Of a stretch of DNA of 64,000 nucleotides, positions 52,041-60,188 are shown piece by piece. The notes under the pieces are model-generated. The model did no database searches. It was given only the letters and a program-made list of their open reading frames with translations, and was not told where the DNA came from. The stretch lies in NCBI GenBank assembly GCA_004362315.1, contig SNWL01000004.1:806001-870000 (forward strand), in the 5' to 3' direction. The position numbers and the translations under genes are program-made. How positions within the stretch are numbered: the stretch's first letter is position 1; each line of letters begins with the position of its first letter. Source of the DNA: Mycobacterium sp. BK086. Lineage in GTDB: Bacteria; Actinomycetota; Actinomycetes; Mycobacteriales; Mycobacteriaceae.

Positions 52041-52576
52041 CACGCGATCCGGGCGACAGGTGCGTGGGCGGAATCGGCCAGGGCGACCCGCAGCCGCTGC
52101 CTGCCCCGGGAGACCCGCGACATGACGGTCCCGCGCGGGATGTTCAGGATCGTGGCGGTCTCGGCGAAGGTGTGTCCCTGAACCTCGGCGTAGAACAGCG
52201 CGGTGCGGAAGTCCGCGGGCAGTGTGGCCATCGCCGAGCGGATCTCGTGGTCGGGCAGCCGGGTCAGCGCCTCAGCCTCGGCGGAGTGGGTCACGCTGCG
52301 GGCGAGGTCGCGCTCGGCGACGTCGTCGACAGGCACCTCCGCGGGCCGACGCTGCTTGGCGCGGTACGTGCTCACCCAGCGGTTGTAGAGAATCCGGAAC
52401 ATCCAGGCCTTGAAGTCGGTGCCCTCGCGGAAGGTGTGATATCCGACGAATGCGTTCAGCAGCGTGTCCTGCACCAGGTCCTCGGCGTCGGCGTTGGTCT
52501 TGGTCAGTCCGCGGGCCCGGCGAAGCAGGGCGTCGTAGAGGGGTTGCGCGTCGCGGGCGAATTGTTCGGCGGTCAT
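52040..52576 (-). CDS. ECF sigma factor, SigH-like
   Basis: 178 residues. Region 2 is DAEDLVQDTLLNAFVGYHTFREGTDFKAWMFRILYN and region 4 is LPADFRTALFYAEVQG followed by the HTH IPRGTVMSRVSRGRQRLR. The order and spacing closely resemble mycobacterial SigH, the heat/oxidative-stress sigma factor. The ATG at 52576 removes an implausible 58-residue extension. No RshA-type anti-sigma gene (HxxxCxxC) follows; the next gene is an SDR. A SigH-type promoter pattern lies upstream at 52688-52715, consistent with autoregulation. Confidence 0.87.
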   Translation of the reverse strand: MTAEQFARDAQPLYDALLRRARGLTKTNADAEDLVQDTLLNAFVGYHTFREGTDFKAWMFRILYNRWVSTYRAKQRRPAEVPVDDVAERDLARSVTHSAEAEALTRLPDHEIRSAMATLPADFRTALFYAEVQGHTFAETATILNIPRGTVMSRVSRGRQRLRVALADSAHAPVARIA

Positions 52577-52658
52577 GCATTCAGCCTTGCCGTCACGCCG
52601 CCCCACCGGACCCTGGAAAACCCGTAGTCCGTAGTCCTCGGACCCGTAGCCCCCTAGC

Positions 52659-52707
52659 GATTTCGGCGCGAAAACCGCCGCTGAGCGAACGTTTTCGCGC
52701 CGAAATC
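52659..52707. repeat. Large inverted repeat (17-bp perfect arms)
   Basis: GATTTCGGCGCGAAAAC (52659-52675) and its exact complement (52691-52707) are separated by 15 nt. It lies between the NmrA-type gene end (52720) and the sigma-factor start. It may terminate the former or regulate the latter. Its right arm overlaps the predicted promoter. Confidence 0.65.
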
Positions 52708-52715
52708 CCTGTTCC
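52688..52715 (-). promoter_or_regulatory. SigH-type promoter pattern upstream of the sigma gene
   Basis: Read on the minus strand: GGAACA, 18 nt, CGTT, which fits the GGAAYA / GTT elements described for SigH-family promoters. It is about 110 bp from the sigma-factor start. Confidence 0.45.
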
Positions 52716-52719
52716 GGGG

Positions 52720-53475
52720 CTAGGACTTGGCGGCCGCCTCGAGCAGCCAATCCTCGAACCGGGTGTCGAACAGGGTGGCGCCCGCGCCGGGGACCAGGGT
52801 GCGCTCGCCGATGTCGATGCCCCAGTACTGGGCCGCGGGATCGGCGACGACGGTACGGGCATCGCCGCGCGCGGTCAGGGCCGTCCGGATGAGGTCGGGA
52901 AGCAACACCATGTCCGGACCGCCGATTTCGACGATGCCGTTCACCGGCGCATTGACGGCGGCGATGGCGACGCCCTCGGCCACGTCCGCGGCGGCCATCG
53001 GCTGGAAGTACGCCGGCGGAAACGTCACGGTGTCACCGACGGTCGCCGAATCAGCCAAGGTGTTCATGAACTCGAAGAACTGGGTGGCATGCACGATCGA
53101 AAACGGAATCGGGCCCTCGCTGATCAGCTGCTCCTGCAGGAGCTTGGCCTGGAAATAGCCGCTGTGGGGGGCCAGTTCGGCGGTGCCGACCACGGACAGC
53201 GCGACGTGGTGGCCGACCCCGGCATTCGCCTCGGCGGTGAGCAGGTTGGTGGTGGCGGTGCGGAAGAACTCGAGCGCCGAGTCGTCGAGCGCCGGCGAGT
53301 TGGAGACGTCGACGACGACGGATGCGCCGGCCATCACGTCGGCCAGCCCTTCGCCGGTGAGGGTGTTCACTCCGGTAGAGGGTGCGGCGGGAATGGCGTC
53401 GTGACCCCGACTGGACAACGCCTGCACCAGTTTCGACCCGATCAGGCCGGTGCCACCGATTACGACGATTTTCAT
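52720..53475 (-). CDS. NmrA-like/atypical SDR NAD(P)-binding protein
   Basis: 251-residue protein with the N-terminal dinucleotide motif IVVIGGTGLIGSKLVQAL and the NmrA-like middle (HHVALSVVGTAELAPHSGYFQAKLLQEQL, which retains Tyr-x3-Lys). Family members bind NAD(P) and act as reductases or redox sensors. Its location next to a SigH-like sigma factor would fit a redox role, but that is inference. It is monocistronic with a long hairpin behind it. Confidence 0.82.
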   Translation of the reverse strand: MKIVVIGGTGLIGSKLVQALSSRGHDAIPAAPSTGVNTLTGEGLADVMAGASVVVDVSNSPALDDSALEFFRTATTNLLTAEANAGVGHHVALSVVGTAELAPHSGYFQAKLLQEQLISEGPIPFSIVHATQFFEFMNTLADSATVGDTVTFPPAYFQPMAAADVAEGVAIAAVNAPVNGIVEIGGPDMVLLPDLIRTALTARGDARTVVADPAAQYWGIDIGERTLVPGAGATLFDTRFEDWLLEAAAKS

Positions 53476-53558
53476 GATGAGCCCCTTCTGGCGTCTGCGG
53501 GGGCCGGACAGCTCCCTGACGGCCAGAACGGACGGGTGCTCAGAAACTCATCCCGGAA

Positions 53559-54380
53559 TTAGGCGGTGTGGGCGGTCAGCTCCGTCGACGGTGCGGTCTC
53601 GGCGGCAGTCACGAGGCTGTACAGCGGCGTGCCCCAGGCGTGCGGACCACCGAGGGCCGGGGCGTACGCGGTGTGGATGGCGATGGCCGAATCGGTGACC
53701 TTGGCGTCGGGGTCGTAGTCGCAGACCGGATCGCCGACGTCGCAGACGCTGATGGTGCGCGTCCCGATCACCGGCGGGAGCGCTGAGGTGTTGGTCTTCG
53801 CGAGGAACGAGTGCTCCTGGGCGACGCCCTCGCCGCGGCCCTGGCTGACGGCGGTCGACCCCAGCTTGATCGTGGTGTCGATCGGCAGCCGGTCGCCGTC
53901 GGCGATCAGCAGTGCCGCCGCGAAGTTGGGATCGTCGGCGAGCTTGTACAGATTGCGGTGGACGACCATCGCACCCTGCGAGTAACCGGCCAGGACGACC
54001 TTGCTGCCGGGGCAGCGCTCGGTGTACGCCGTGTACTGATCGGCGGTCGCGTCCGTGCCGTCACCAACACTGCCGAGGAAGCCCAGCCAGCCGCCCACCC
54101 CGCCGTCCAACGGCACGGGTGCCGCGGGGTACTGCACGGCTTCGGCGTCGATCGTGTGGCCGTCGGCGGCCAGCTGTGCCTTCAGCTGCTGGTAGGACTG
54201 ATACACCACCGAGCCCATACCGCCGTTCGCGGTCAGGCCCGCCGCATCGCGTTGACCAGATCCGGCGGCGCCGATCCAGTGAAAGTCTGCGCACTCAGAC
54301 GCGGCCGATGCGGTGCCGGTGGCCAGCCCGGCCAGCCCGATTCCCGCTGCGAGCACGACCGATCCCAGACGCCCAATCAC
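53559..54380 (-). CDS. Secreted cutinase-like alpha/beta hydrolase
   Basis: 273-residue precursor with a signal peptide cleaved near ASA-A (residue 27). The cutinase core has the nucleophile elbow VVLAGYSQGAMVVHRN, the Asp in CDVGDPVCDYDP and the His in AIHTAYAPAL. Two Cys pairs can form the usual disulfides. Family members hydrolyse ester lipids outside the cell. The start is a GTG at 54380. It stands alone, divergent from the MFS transporter. Confidence 0.85.
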   Translation of the reverse strand: MIGRLGSVVLAAGIGLAGLATGTASAASECADFHWIGAAGSGQRDAAGLTANGGMGSVVYQSYQQLKAQLAADGHTIDAEAVQYPAAPVPLDGGVGGWLGFLGSVGDGTDATADQYTAYTERCPGSKVVLAGYSQGAMVVHRNLYKLADDPNFAAALLIADGDRLPIDTTIKLGSTAVSQGRGEGVAQEHSFLAKTNTSALPPVIGTRTISVCDVGDPVCDYDPDAKVTDSAIAIHTAYAPALGGPHAWGTPLYSLVTAAETAPSTELTAHTA

Positions 54381-54464
54381 AATGATTTCCCTTCACGCTT
54401 GTCACGACGTTGATCGTCCGGAGAGCCTCGATGTGTTACCGCCGGATGGCTAAGCTGCCCCGCG

Positions 54465-55697
54465 ATGAGCTACTTCGGCGAGGTCAGGGCCAACTGGCGG
54501 CAGCTTGCCGCGGCGACCGCGGGACTGAGCGCCGGGCTGAGCCTGAGTGCCTACACCAATGCCGCGATGGCACCGCATTTCCTGGCGGCGTTCGGCTGGT
54601 CGCGCTCGGACTTCGCCCTCGGCGGCGCGATCGCGTTGCTCACGTTCGTGTTCCTGCCGGTGTACGGCCGCCTCACCGATCTCGCAGGCGTGCGCCGCGT
54701 CGCGACCATCGGCGTCATCGGCGTTCCGGCCTGCTGGATCGCATTCGCGATGATGTCGGGACCGATCTGGCAGTACTTCGCGATCAGCGTGGCACTCGTG
54801 GCCCTCGGGGTGACGACGACACCGGCGATCTACAGCCGGGTTGTCGCAACGTGGTTCGACAAGGCGCGCGGTCTGGCCTTGGCCGTCGCGATCTCCGGCC
54901 CGCCACTGCTGGGAGCCATCGGGGTGCCCGCGCTGTCGGCGATCAATGCCGCCTACGGGTGGCGCGCGGGCTGCGTGACGATCGCTGTCACCACCGCCGT
55001 CCTCGGCGTCGTCGCGCTCATCCTGATCCCCCGCGAACGGCCAGGCACCCTGCGCCCGGCCGGAAAAGCCAAGAACCGCACCGACTATCGCCGCATCGCC
55101 CGCAACCCGGTGTTCTGGATGCTGCTGGCGGGTGTGCTGTTGTGCAACGTCTACCACTCGGTGACGACGTCACAGCTCGGTGTGATGCTCGGGGATTCCG
55201 TCGGAGCCGGGGATTCCGTGGCCGCACTCGTTTCGATCTTCGCGGTGGCGGTCATCGCCGGGCGCTTCGCGTGTGGCCTTGCGCTGGACCGCTTTCCAGC
55301 TCACATCGTCGCCGCGATCGCCATGGGACTGCCTGGGATCGGTTGCCTGCTCATCGCCTCGCCGTGGGACAGCTATGCGGTGGTGATCGCCGGGGTCTGC
55401 TGCCTGGGAGCGGCATGGGGCGCCGAAGGCGATGTGATCGCCTACCTGGTGTCACGACGATTCGACCTTTCCATCTACAGCTCGGTGCTGGGCATCCTGT
55501 CGGCTGCCATCGGCGTCTCGTCGGCCCTCGGCGCCGTCATCCTCAGCCGGATGTTGCGAGAATCCCAGAGTTTCAACGGTTTCCTGGTACTCGCGGGCGG
55601 TTCGGCATTGGTTGGCGGCGCCATGTTCCTCCTGCTCAGCCGCTATGGCCCAAACCAGGTGGTGAGCGCGGCGGTGAGTTCGGCAGAAGAGCCCTGA
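54465..55697 (+). CDS. MFS transporter (OxlT/monocarboxylate-like)
   Basis: 410 residues with twelve predicted spans in two halves. The loop after helix 2 has VYGRLTDLAGVRRV, the equivalent of the MFS G-x3-D/E-R motif, repeated after helix 8 as GRFACGLALDRFP. The substrate is unknown. Its 3' end overlaps the convergent FAD monooxygenase gene by 55 bp, so expression of the two may interfere. Confidence 0.85.
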   Translation: MSYFGEVRANWRQLAAATAGLSAGLSLSAYTNAAMAPHFLAAFGWSRSDFALGGAIALLTFVFLPVYGRLTDLAGVRRVATIGVIGVPACWIAFAMMSGPIWQYFAISVALVALGVTTTPAIYSRVVATWFDKARGLALAVAISGPPLLGAIGVPALSAINAAYGWRAGCVTIAVTTAVLGVVALILIPRERPGTLRPAGKAKNRTDYRRIARNPVFWMLLAGVLLCNVYHSVTTSQLGVMLGDSVGAGDSVAALVSIFAVAVIAGRFACGLALDRFPAHIVAAIAMGLPGIGCLLIASPWDSYAVVIAGVCCLGAAWGAEGDVIAYLVSRRFDLSIYSSVLGILSAAIGVSSALGAVILSRMLRESQSFNGFLVLAGGSALVGGAMFLLLSRYGPNQVVSAAVSSAEEP

Positions 55698-57097
55698 CCA
55701 ACCCAGACGACATGCCCGTCGGGGCGGATCAACACCGCGGTTGGGGCGCTCACCGCACCGATCACCGGAAGCTCCCACATGCCGTCGTACCTGGCCCGCA
55801 CCACGTTGACCCGATCCCACCAGCCGCCGATGTCGGCTCCGCCCGGCTGCCCCAGATCGAGCAGCACCGGGCGGGCATCGTGCAGGAGCGTGAAGACGCG
55901 GACCGGTCCGGTGGCGGTGCGCAATTCGAGATCGGGCATCCGCCTGCCGAGCATCGGATGTCCGTCGCCCACGTCGTAGCGGATGTCCAGGCCGGACATG
56001 CGCGCGGCATATCGTTTGCGCGGCTCATCCAGGCTCAGGAGCTCGGAGATGTTGTCGTGCAATGCTTTGGTGCGGACGTCGGTGCGTAGTAGGGCGATCT
56101 GCGCCATCGTGGTCTGCAGAACACGGGCGGCTACCGGGTGTCGTTCGGCGTGGTAGGTGTCCAGCACAGTATCGGGAGCCGTGCCATTGACCACCTGGGC
56201 CAGCTTCCATCCCAGATTCACCGCATCCTGGACACCGGTGTTGAGACCCTGCCCGCCGGCCGGATGGTGGATGTGGGCTGCGTCGCCGGCCAGCAGGATC
56301 CGCCGGTCGCGGTAGGCCGCAGCCTGCCGGGTCACATCGGTGAACCTGGCAATCGAAGTGGGACTGTGGATTCCGAAGTCGGTGCCATACACCTCGACGA
56401 GGGCCGCGCTCAGATCCGCCAGCGTGGGGTCGCTGGACGACCCGAGCTCCCGTTCGGTGACCATCACCCGGACCGGTTCGCCCTCATTCTGCCGGTCCAG
56501 CCCGTGAATGCCGATCGCGTCCCGGTGGATGCCGAAGGGCGGCTCGTCGCGCACTTCGACCTGGGCGATCAGGTAGCTCGTGGTGGGGTCCCAGCCGGGA
56601 AAGTCGATGCCCGCGGCCTTGCGCACTCGGCTGCGCCCACCGTCACAGCCGACCAGATACCGGGCCCTTACGGATCCCCCGTCGGAAATCTCGGCGTCGA
56701 CGCCGTCGTCGTCCTGAGTGAAGCCGACCACCTCGAGGCCGCGATGGATCGGCACCTGGAGCTCGCCCACCCAGTCCGCCAGAAGGCGTTCGATATCGTT
56801 CTGCCACAACGCAAGACCGTAGGGATGCGGGCTGGGAAAGTCGCTGATGTCCAGCCGGATCTGAGCGAACCCGGCGACCTGCAACGCTTGCCCGGCCGCC
56901 AGGAAGCGGTCGGCGATCCCCCGCTGGTCGAGGACCTCGATGGTCCTGCTGTGCAGACCGCCTGCCCGCTGCCCCACCACGTCCTGGGTGGACCGGCGCT
57001 CGACGATGGCGACGTCCACTCCGGCCAACGCCAGCTCGCCCGCCAGCATCAAACCGGTCGGCCCACCCCCGGCAATGACCACGGCATGTTCTCGCAT
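55643..57097 (-). CDS. Class A FAD-dependent monooxygenase (PheA/TfdB type, Rox-like)
   Basis: 484-residue flavoprotein. Motifs are VVIAGGGPTGLMLAGELAL (FAD), RARYLVGCDGGRSRVRKAAG (the DG motif), and ILLAGDAAHIHHPAGGQGLNTG near residue 285 (FAD ribityl and active site). The C-terminal thioredoxin-like domain is ARPVLLDLG…RPDGHVVWVG. The full layout resembles aromatic hydroxylases and in particular the rifampicin monooxygenases of actinobacteria. Whether it acts on drugs or an aromatic nutrient cannot be told. It diverges from the SDR operon and converges with the MFS gene. Confidence 0.85.
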   Translation of the reverse strand: MREHAVVIAGGGPTGLMLAGELALAGVDVAIVERRSTQDVVGQRAGGLHSRTIEVLDQRGIADRFLAAGQALQVAGFAQIRLDISDFPSPHPYGLALWQNDIERLLADWVGELQVPIHRGLEVVGFTQDDDGVDAEISDGGSVRARYLVGCDGGRSRVRKAAGIDFPGWDPTTSYLIAQVEVRDEPPFGIHRDAIGIHGLDRQNEGEPVRVMVTERELGSSSDPTLADLSAALVEVYGTDFGIHSPTSIARFTDVTRQAAAYRDRRILLAGDAAHIHHPAGGQGLNTGVQDAVNLGWKLAQVVNGTAPDTVLDTYHAERHPVAARVLQTTMAQIALLRTDVRTKALHDNISELLSLDEPRKRYAARMSGLDIRYDVGDGHPMLGRRMPDLELRTATGPVRVFTLLHDARPVLLDLGQPGGADIGGWWDRVNVVRARYDGMWELPVIGAVSAPTAVLIRPDGHVVWVGQGSSAELTAALTTWFGP

Positions 57098-57153
57098 CCA
57101 GATGCCCCCTGTGCAGTGAGTTTTGGTTCAGGGCAGCGATTTTGCGGTACGAC

Positions 57154-57176
57154 GGGGGGCTTGCCGCAAGCCCCCC
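57154..57176. repeat. GC-rich 10-bp hairpin in divergent promoter region
   Basis: GGGGGGCTTG, CCG, CAAGCCCCCC: perfect arms and a 3-nt loop. It lies between the divergent starts of the monooxygenase (57097) and the SDR (57267), where a terminator is not expected, so an operator or leader-RNA role is possible. Confidence 0.55.
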
Positions 57177-57266
57177 TGTCCGCTATATGTTGAAAGTGGC
57201 GGGGAGTTCGTTTTCCCGCCGGCTCCCGACATGCGACGGCGCTCCCCGTGGTTCATCATCTGGTGC

Positions 57267-57959
57267 ATGACTCGAGTTGTGCTGGTGACGGGGGCGGCCT
57301 CCGGAATCGGCGCCGCCGTCAGTACCGAGCTCGCCGGCCACGGCTGGCAGGTGGCCGGGCTGGATCTGCGGCCGGTCCCACACCTGGCGGCCTCGGCAGC
57401 GGTTGACATCTCTGATAGCAGCGCGGTCCATGACGCCGTCGGCTCCATCCGCGATCAACTCGGGCCGATCGACGCGCTGGTGAACGCCGCCGGTCACTAC
57501 GAGATGACCCCGGTCTCGCAGATCAGCACCGAGGCCTGGAGACGAATGCTGCGCGTGCACCTGGGCGGGCTGCGCAACACCGTGCATGCGGTGCTGCCCG
57601 ACATGATCGAGCGCCGGCGTGGTGCGATCGTGGCGATCGCCTCGGAATTGGCGATCGGTGGTGGCGACGGCGACGCGCACTACGCCGCCGCGAAAGGCGC
57701 CATCATCGGCTTCGTTCGCAGCCTGGCCGTCGAGGTCGCGGCCCAGGGGGTACGGGTCAATTCGGTGGCACCCGGCCCCACCGACACGCCCCTGCTCTCC
57801 GCGGACTCGCCATGGCGCGATCCCGACTACCTGGCCACGCTGCCCGCAGGCCGACTGTGCAGTCCGGAAGAGGTCGCCCACACGGTGCACTTTTTGATCG
57901 ATGGGCCCGGCTATTGCACGGGAGAAGTTCTGTCCCCCAACAGCGGAGCGGTGATCTGA
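57267..57959 (+). CDS. Short-chain dehydrogenase/reductase
   Basis: 230-residue SDR: VLVTGAASGIGAAVSTEL, NAAG (DALVNAAGHYEM) and the catalytic Ser in AIASELAIGG followed by YAAAKGA. LDLRPVPH after strand two contains an Asp, favouring NAD. The ATG at 57267 trims an unlikely 48-residue extension. Its stop overlaps the next SDR start by 1 nt (TGATG). It opens a three-gene unit: SDR, SDR, deacetylase. Confidence 0.85.
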   Translation: MTRVVLVTGAASGIGAAVSTELAGHGWQVAGLDLRPVPHLAASAAVDISDSSAVHDAVGSIRDQLGPIDALVNAAGHYEMTPVSQISTEAWRRMLRVHLGGLRNTVHAVLPDMIERRRGAIVAIASELAIGGGDGDAHYAAAKGAIIGFVRSLAVEVAAQGVRVNSVAPGPTDTPLLSADSPWRDPDYLATLPAGRLCSPEEVAHTVHFLIDGPGYCTGEVLSPNSGAVI

Positions 57960-58714
57960 TGAGTACCCGCCAGATCGCGCTGGTCACCGGAGCCACCCAG
58001 GGAATCGGCAGGGCGATCGCCGAGCGGCTGGCCGCCGACGGGTATCTCGTCGGCGTCAACGGCCCGACCGAGAACACGCAGATGGCTGAGGCGGTTGACG
58101 CGGTCGACGGCTTCGGTGTGCCGGCGGATATCTCGGATCCCGAGGCCATCGCCACCGCGGTTACCGGTGTGGAAGCGCACTGGGGCCCGATCTCCGTCCT
58201 GGTGTGCAATGCCGCCTACATGTCGATGGCAACGCTCACCGACCATGACGAGGCCGACTGGTGGAAAGTGGTCGATACCAACCTCAGTGGGACGTTTCAC
58301 ACCGTCCAGTCGGCCCTACCCGGGATGCGACGGATCGGCGGGGGCCGGATCGTGATCATCGCCTCGGAATGGGGTGTCACCGGATGGTCGCGCGCAACCG
58401 CCTATGCGGCGTCCAAGGCGGGCCTGATCGCGCTGACCAAGACCCTCGGCCGTGAACTGGCCCGAGACAACATCATCGTCAACGCGGTGGCCCCCGGTGT
58501 GATCGACACCCCTCAGCTCGAGGTGGACGCCGCGGACGCGGGCATCAGCCTCACCGAGATGCACCGGCGCTACGCCGAGGGCATCCCAGTAGGACGGATC
58601 GGCAGGCCTGACGAAATCGCCGACACGGTGGCATTTTTGGCGTCGATGCGAGTCGGAGCCCTCATCGGCCAGACCATTCAGATCAACGGAGGGACAACGC
58701 GGTGCCGAGTATGA
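57959..58714 (+). CDS. Short-chain dehydrogenase/reductase (FabG-like)
   Basis: 251-residue SDR: TGATQGIGRAIAERL, CNAAY (LVCNAAYMSM), the catalytic Ser in VIIASEWGVTG followed by YAASKAGLIALTKTLGRE, and a FabG-like C-terminus (GRPDEIADTVAFLAS). It overlaps the preceding SDR and the following deacetylase gene, so the three are translationally linked. Two tandem SDRs suggest sequential oxidation or reduction of one substrate. Confidence 0.87.
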   Translation: MSTRQIALVTGATQGIGRAIAERLAADGYLVGVNGPTENTQMAEAVDAVDGFGVPADISDPEAIATAVTGVEAHWGPISVLVCNAAYMSMATLTDHDEADWWKVVDTNLSGTFHTVQSALPGMRRIGGGRIVIIASEWGVTGWSRATAYAASKAGLIALTKTLGRELARDNIIVNAVAPGVIDTPQLEVDAADAGISLTEMHRRYAEGIPVGRIGRPDEIADTVAFLASMRVGALIGQTIQINGGTTRCRV

Positions 58715-59586
58715 ACACGCGGCCGGCCGATCCGGTCGCCTGGCCGTCAGGCAAGCGGGCTGCCGCCAGCTTCACCTTTGACGTCGACGCCGAGTCGGCG
58801 GTCCTGAATGTCGATGCGGCACATGCTGATCGGATGTCGGTGATGTCTCATCAGGCATACGGTCCACTCGTGGGCGTGCCGCGGTTGTTGGCGATGCTGG
58901 CCCGCCACGACGTCCGGTCGACGTTCTTCGTCCCCGGCTATACCGCGGTTCGCTATCCCGATGTCGTCCGAGCCATCGTCGACGGCGGACATGAGGTGGC
59001 CCACCACGGCTATCTGCACGAGGTTCTCACCGGCAAGTCGCCCGAGCAGGAGGCGGCGATCCTGGATCGGGGCAGCGAGGTGCTGGCCGCGCTCACCGGC
59101 GAGGCGCCCGTCGGCTTCCGCGCACCGATGTGGGAACTCAACTGGCACTCCCCCGCGCTGCTGGCCGATCGCGGATTCCTCTACGACACCAGCCTGATGG
59201 ACGCCGATCACCCCTACGAACTCGGGGTAGCCGACGGCGGCCAGATCGTCGAGATCCCCGTGCAGTGGGCGCTGGACGACTGGGAGCAATACTGTTATCT
59301 CCCAGAGATTTCCGGCAGCGGTCTGATCGAAAGCCCACGCAAGGCCGCCGAGATCTGGCGACTGGAGTTCGAGGGATTGCGTTCGGTCGGCGGCTGTTTC
59401 GTGCTGACGAACCATCCGTTCCTCTCGGGCCGGCCGTCTCGGACGGCCGCCCTGGAAGAACTCGTCGAACACGTGGCGTCCTGCTCGGACGTCTGGGTAG
59501 CGCCGCTGCGTGAAATCGCCCTGCATATCCGGGGTTTGGGGCTCGATCCCCGCTCGATCGTCCGGCCGGATACCGCCGACTTCTAG
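58702..59586 (+). CDS. Polysaccharide-deacetylase-fold hydrolase (PuuE-like)
   Basis: 294 residues. NodB-fold motifs are SFTFDVDAES (catalytic base and metal Asp), HEVAHHGYLHEVL (the two metal His) and GFRAPMWELNWHSP (Arg-containing motif 3). There is no signal peptide, so the substrate is probably a cytoplasmic amide or N-acyl compound rather than wall polysaccharide, as in PuuE-type allantoinases. The GTG at 58702 has GGAGGG 7 nt upstream; ATG 58711 is the alternative. It shares a TGA/ATG overlap with the SDR gene. Confidence 0.82.
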   Translation: MPSMNTRPADPVAWPSGKRAAASFTFDVDAESAVLNVDAAHADRMSVMSHQAYGPLVGVPRLLAMLARHDVRSTFFVPGYTAVRYPDVVRAIVDGGHEVAHHGYLHEVLTGKSPEQEAAILDRGSEVLAALTGEAPVGFRAPMWELNWHSPALLADRGFLYDTSLMDADHPYELGVADGGQIVEIPVQWALDDWEQYCYLPEISGSGLIESPRKAAEIWRLEFEGLRSVGGCFVLTNHPFLSGRPSRTAALEELVEHVASCSDVWVAPLREIALHIRGLGLDPRSIVRPDTADF

Positions 59587-60188
59587 GCGGCGTCGAAGAA
59601 GGCGAGTTCGAGGTGCATGGCGCGGCGATAGGCTCTGCGCACGGCCGGGCTGGCGGCCGCCTGATCGTCGAGCAGTCCTTCCAACACCCGGGCGATCTTC
59701 TCGAATTCGGGATCGGCGTAGGTCTGCACCCATTGCGCGTAGGGCCCCGCCCGATCGGGGTCGATCGATTGACCGAGCCACGCATACAACCGCATACACG
59801 GTGTCATGGCCGCGTAGATCACACCGACGTCTTGGGTGCCCGCGGTCGCAAGGAGGAACTCGGTGTACGCCGAGGTGGCGTCGAGTGGTTCCACACCCGC
59901 CATGTCGATACCCCACGACTCGGCATAGGAGGCGTGCAGCGCCAGCTCTTCCCGAACACCGGTGATCAGGTCGGCGAGCGCGAGCAGCGTCGCGGTATCC
60001 GGGCTCCGCGCCAACGCCAATGCGTATGCGCGAGCGAAGGATTCCAGGAAGAAGGCGTCCTGGGCGATGTAGGTCGCGAACCGCGCTCTGGGCAGGGTGC
60101 CGTCAGCGATGCCGCGCACGAACGGGTGCGCCAGTATCTCGGAGGCCACATCGGCATTGTCCGACCACAGGTGGGCGGACAGGCTCAC
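59583..60188 (-). CDS. TenA family protein
   Basis: 201-residue all-helical TenA/thiaminase-II-fold protein: HPFVRGIADGTLPRARFATYIAQDAFFLESFARAYALA at the N-terminus carries the usual Asp and Tyr. The active-site Cys of true TenA proteins (CxxxY) is present as TPCMRLYAWLG near residue 130. The GTG at 60188 overlaps the TetR stop (GTGA). No thiamine genes or TPP riboswitch are near, so a salvage or unrelated amine-hydrolysis role in this cluster is open. Confidence 0.82.
   Translation of the reverse strand: MSLSAHLWSDNADVASEILAHPFVRGIADGTLPRARFATYIAQDAFFLESFARAYALALARSPDTATLLALADLITGVREELALHASYAESWGIDMAGVEPLDATSAYTEFLLATAGTQDVGVIYAAMTPCMRLYAWLGQSIDPDRAGPYAQWVQTYADPEFEKIARVLEGLLDDQAAASPAVRRAYRRAMHLELAFFDAA

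Noticed and set aside
52621-52650. Short tandem repeat CCGTAGTC CGTAGTCC
   Set aside because: Two partial units only, no CRISPR-like periodicity.
59583-60188. TPP riboswitch expected near tenA
   Set aside because: tenA begins inside the TetR stop and no thi-box-like sequence is seen in the divergent region 60755-60979.
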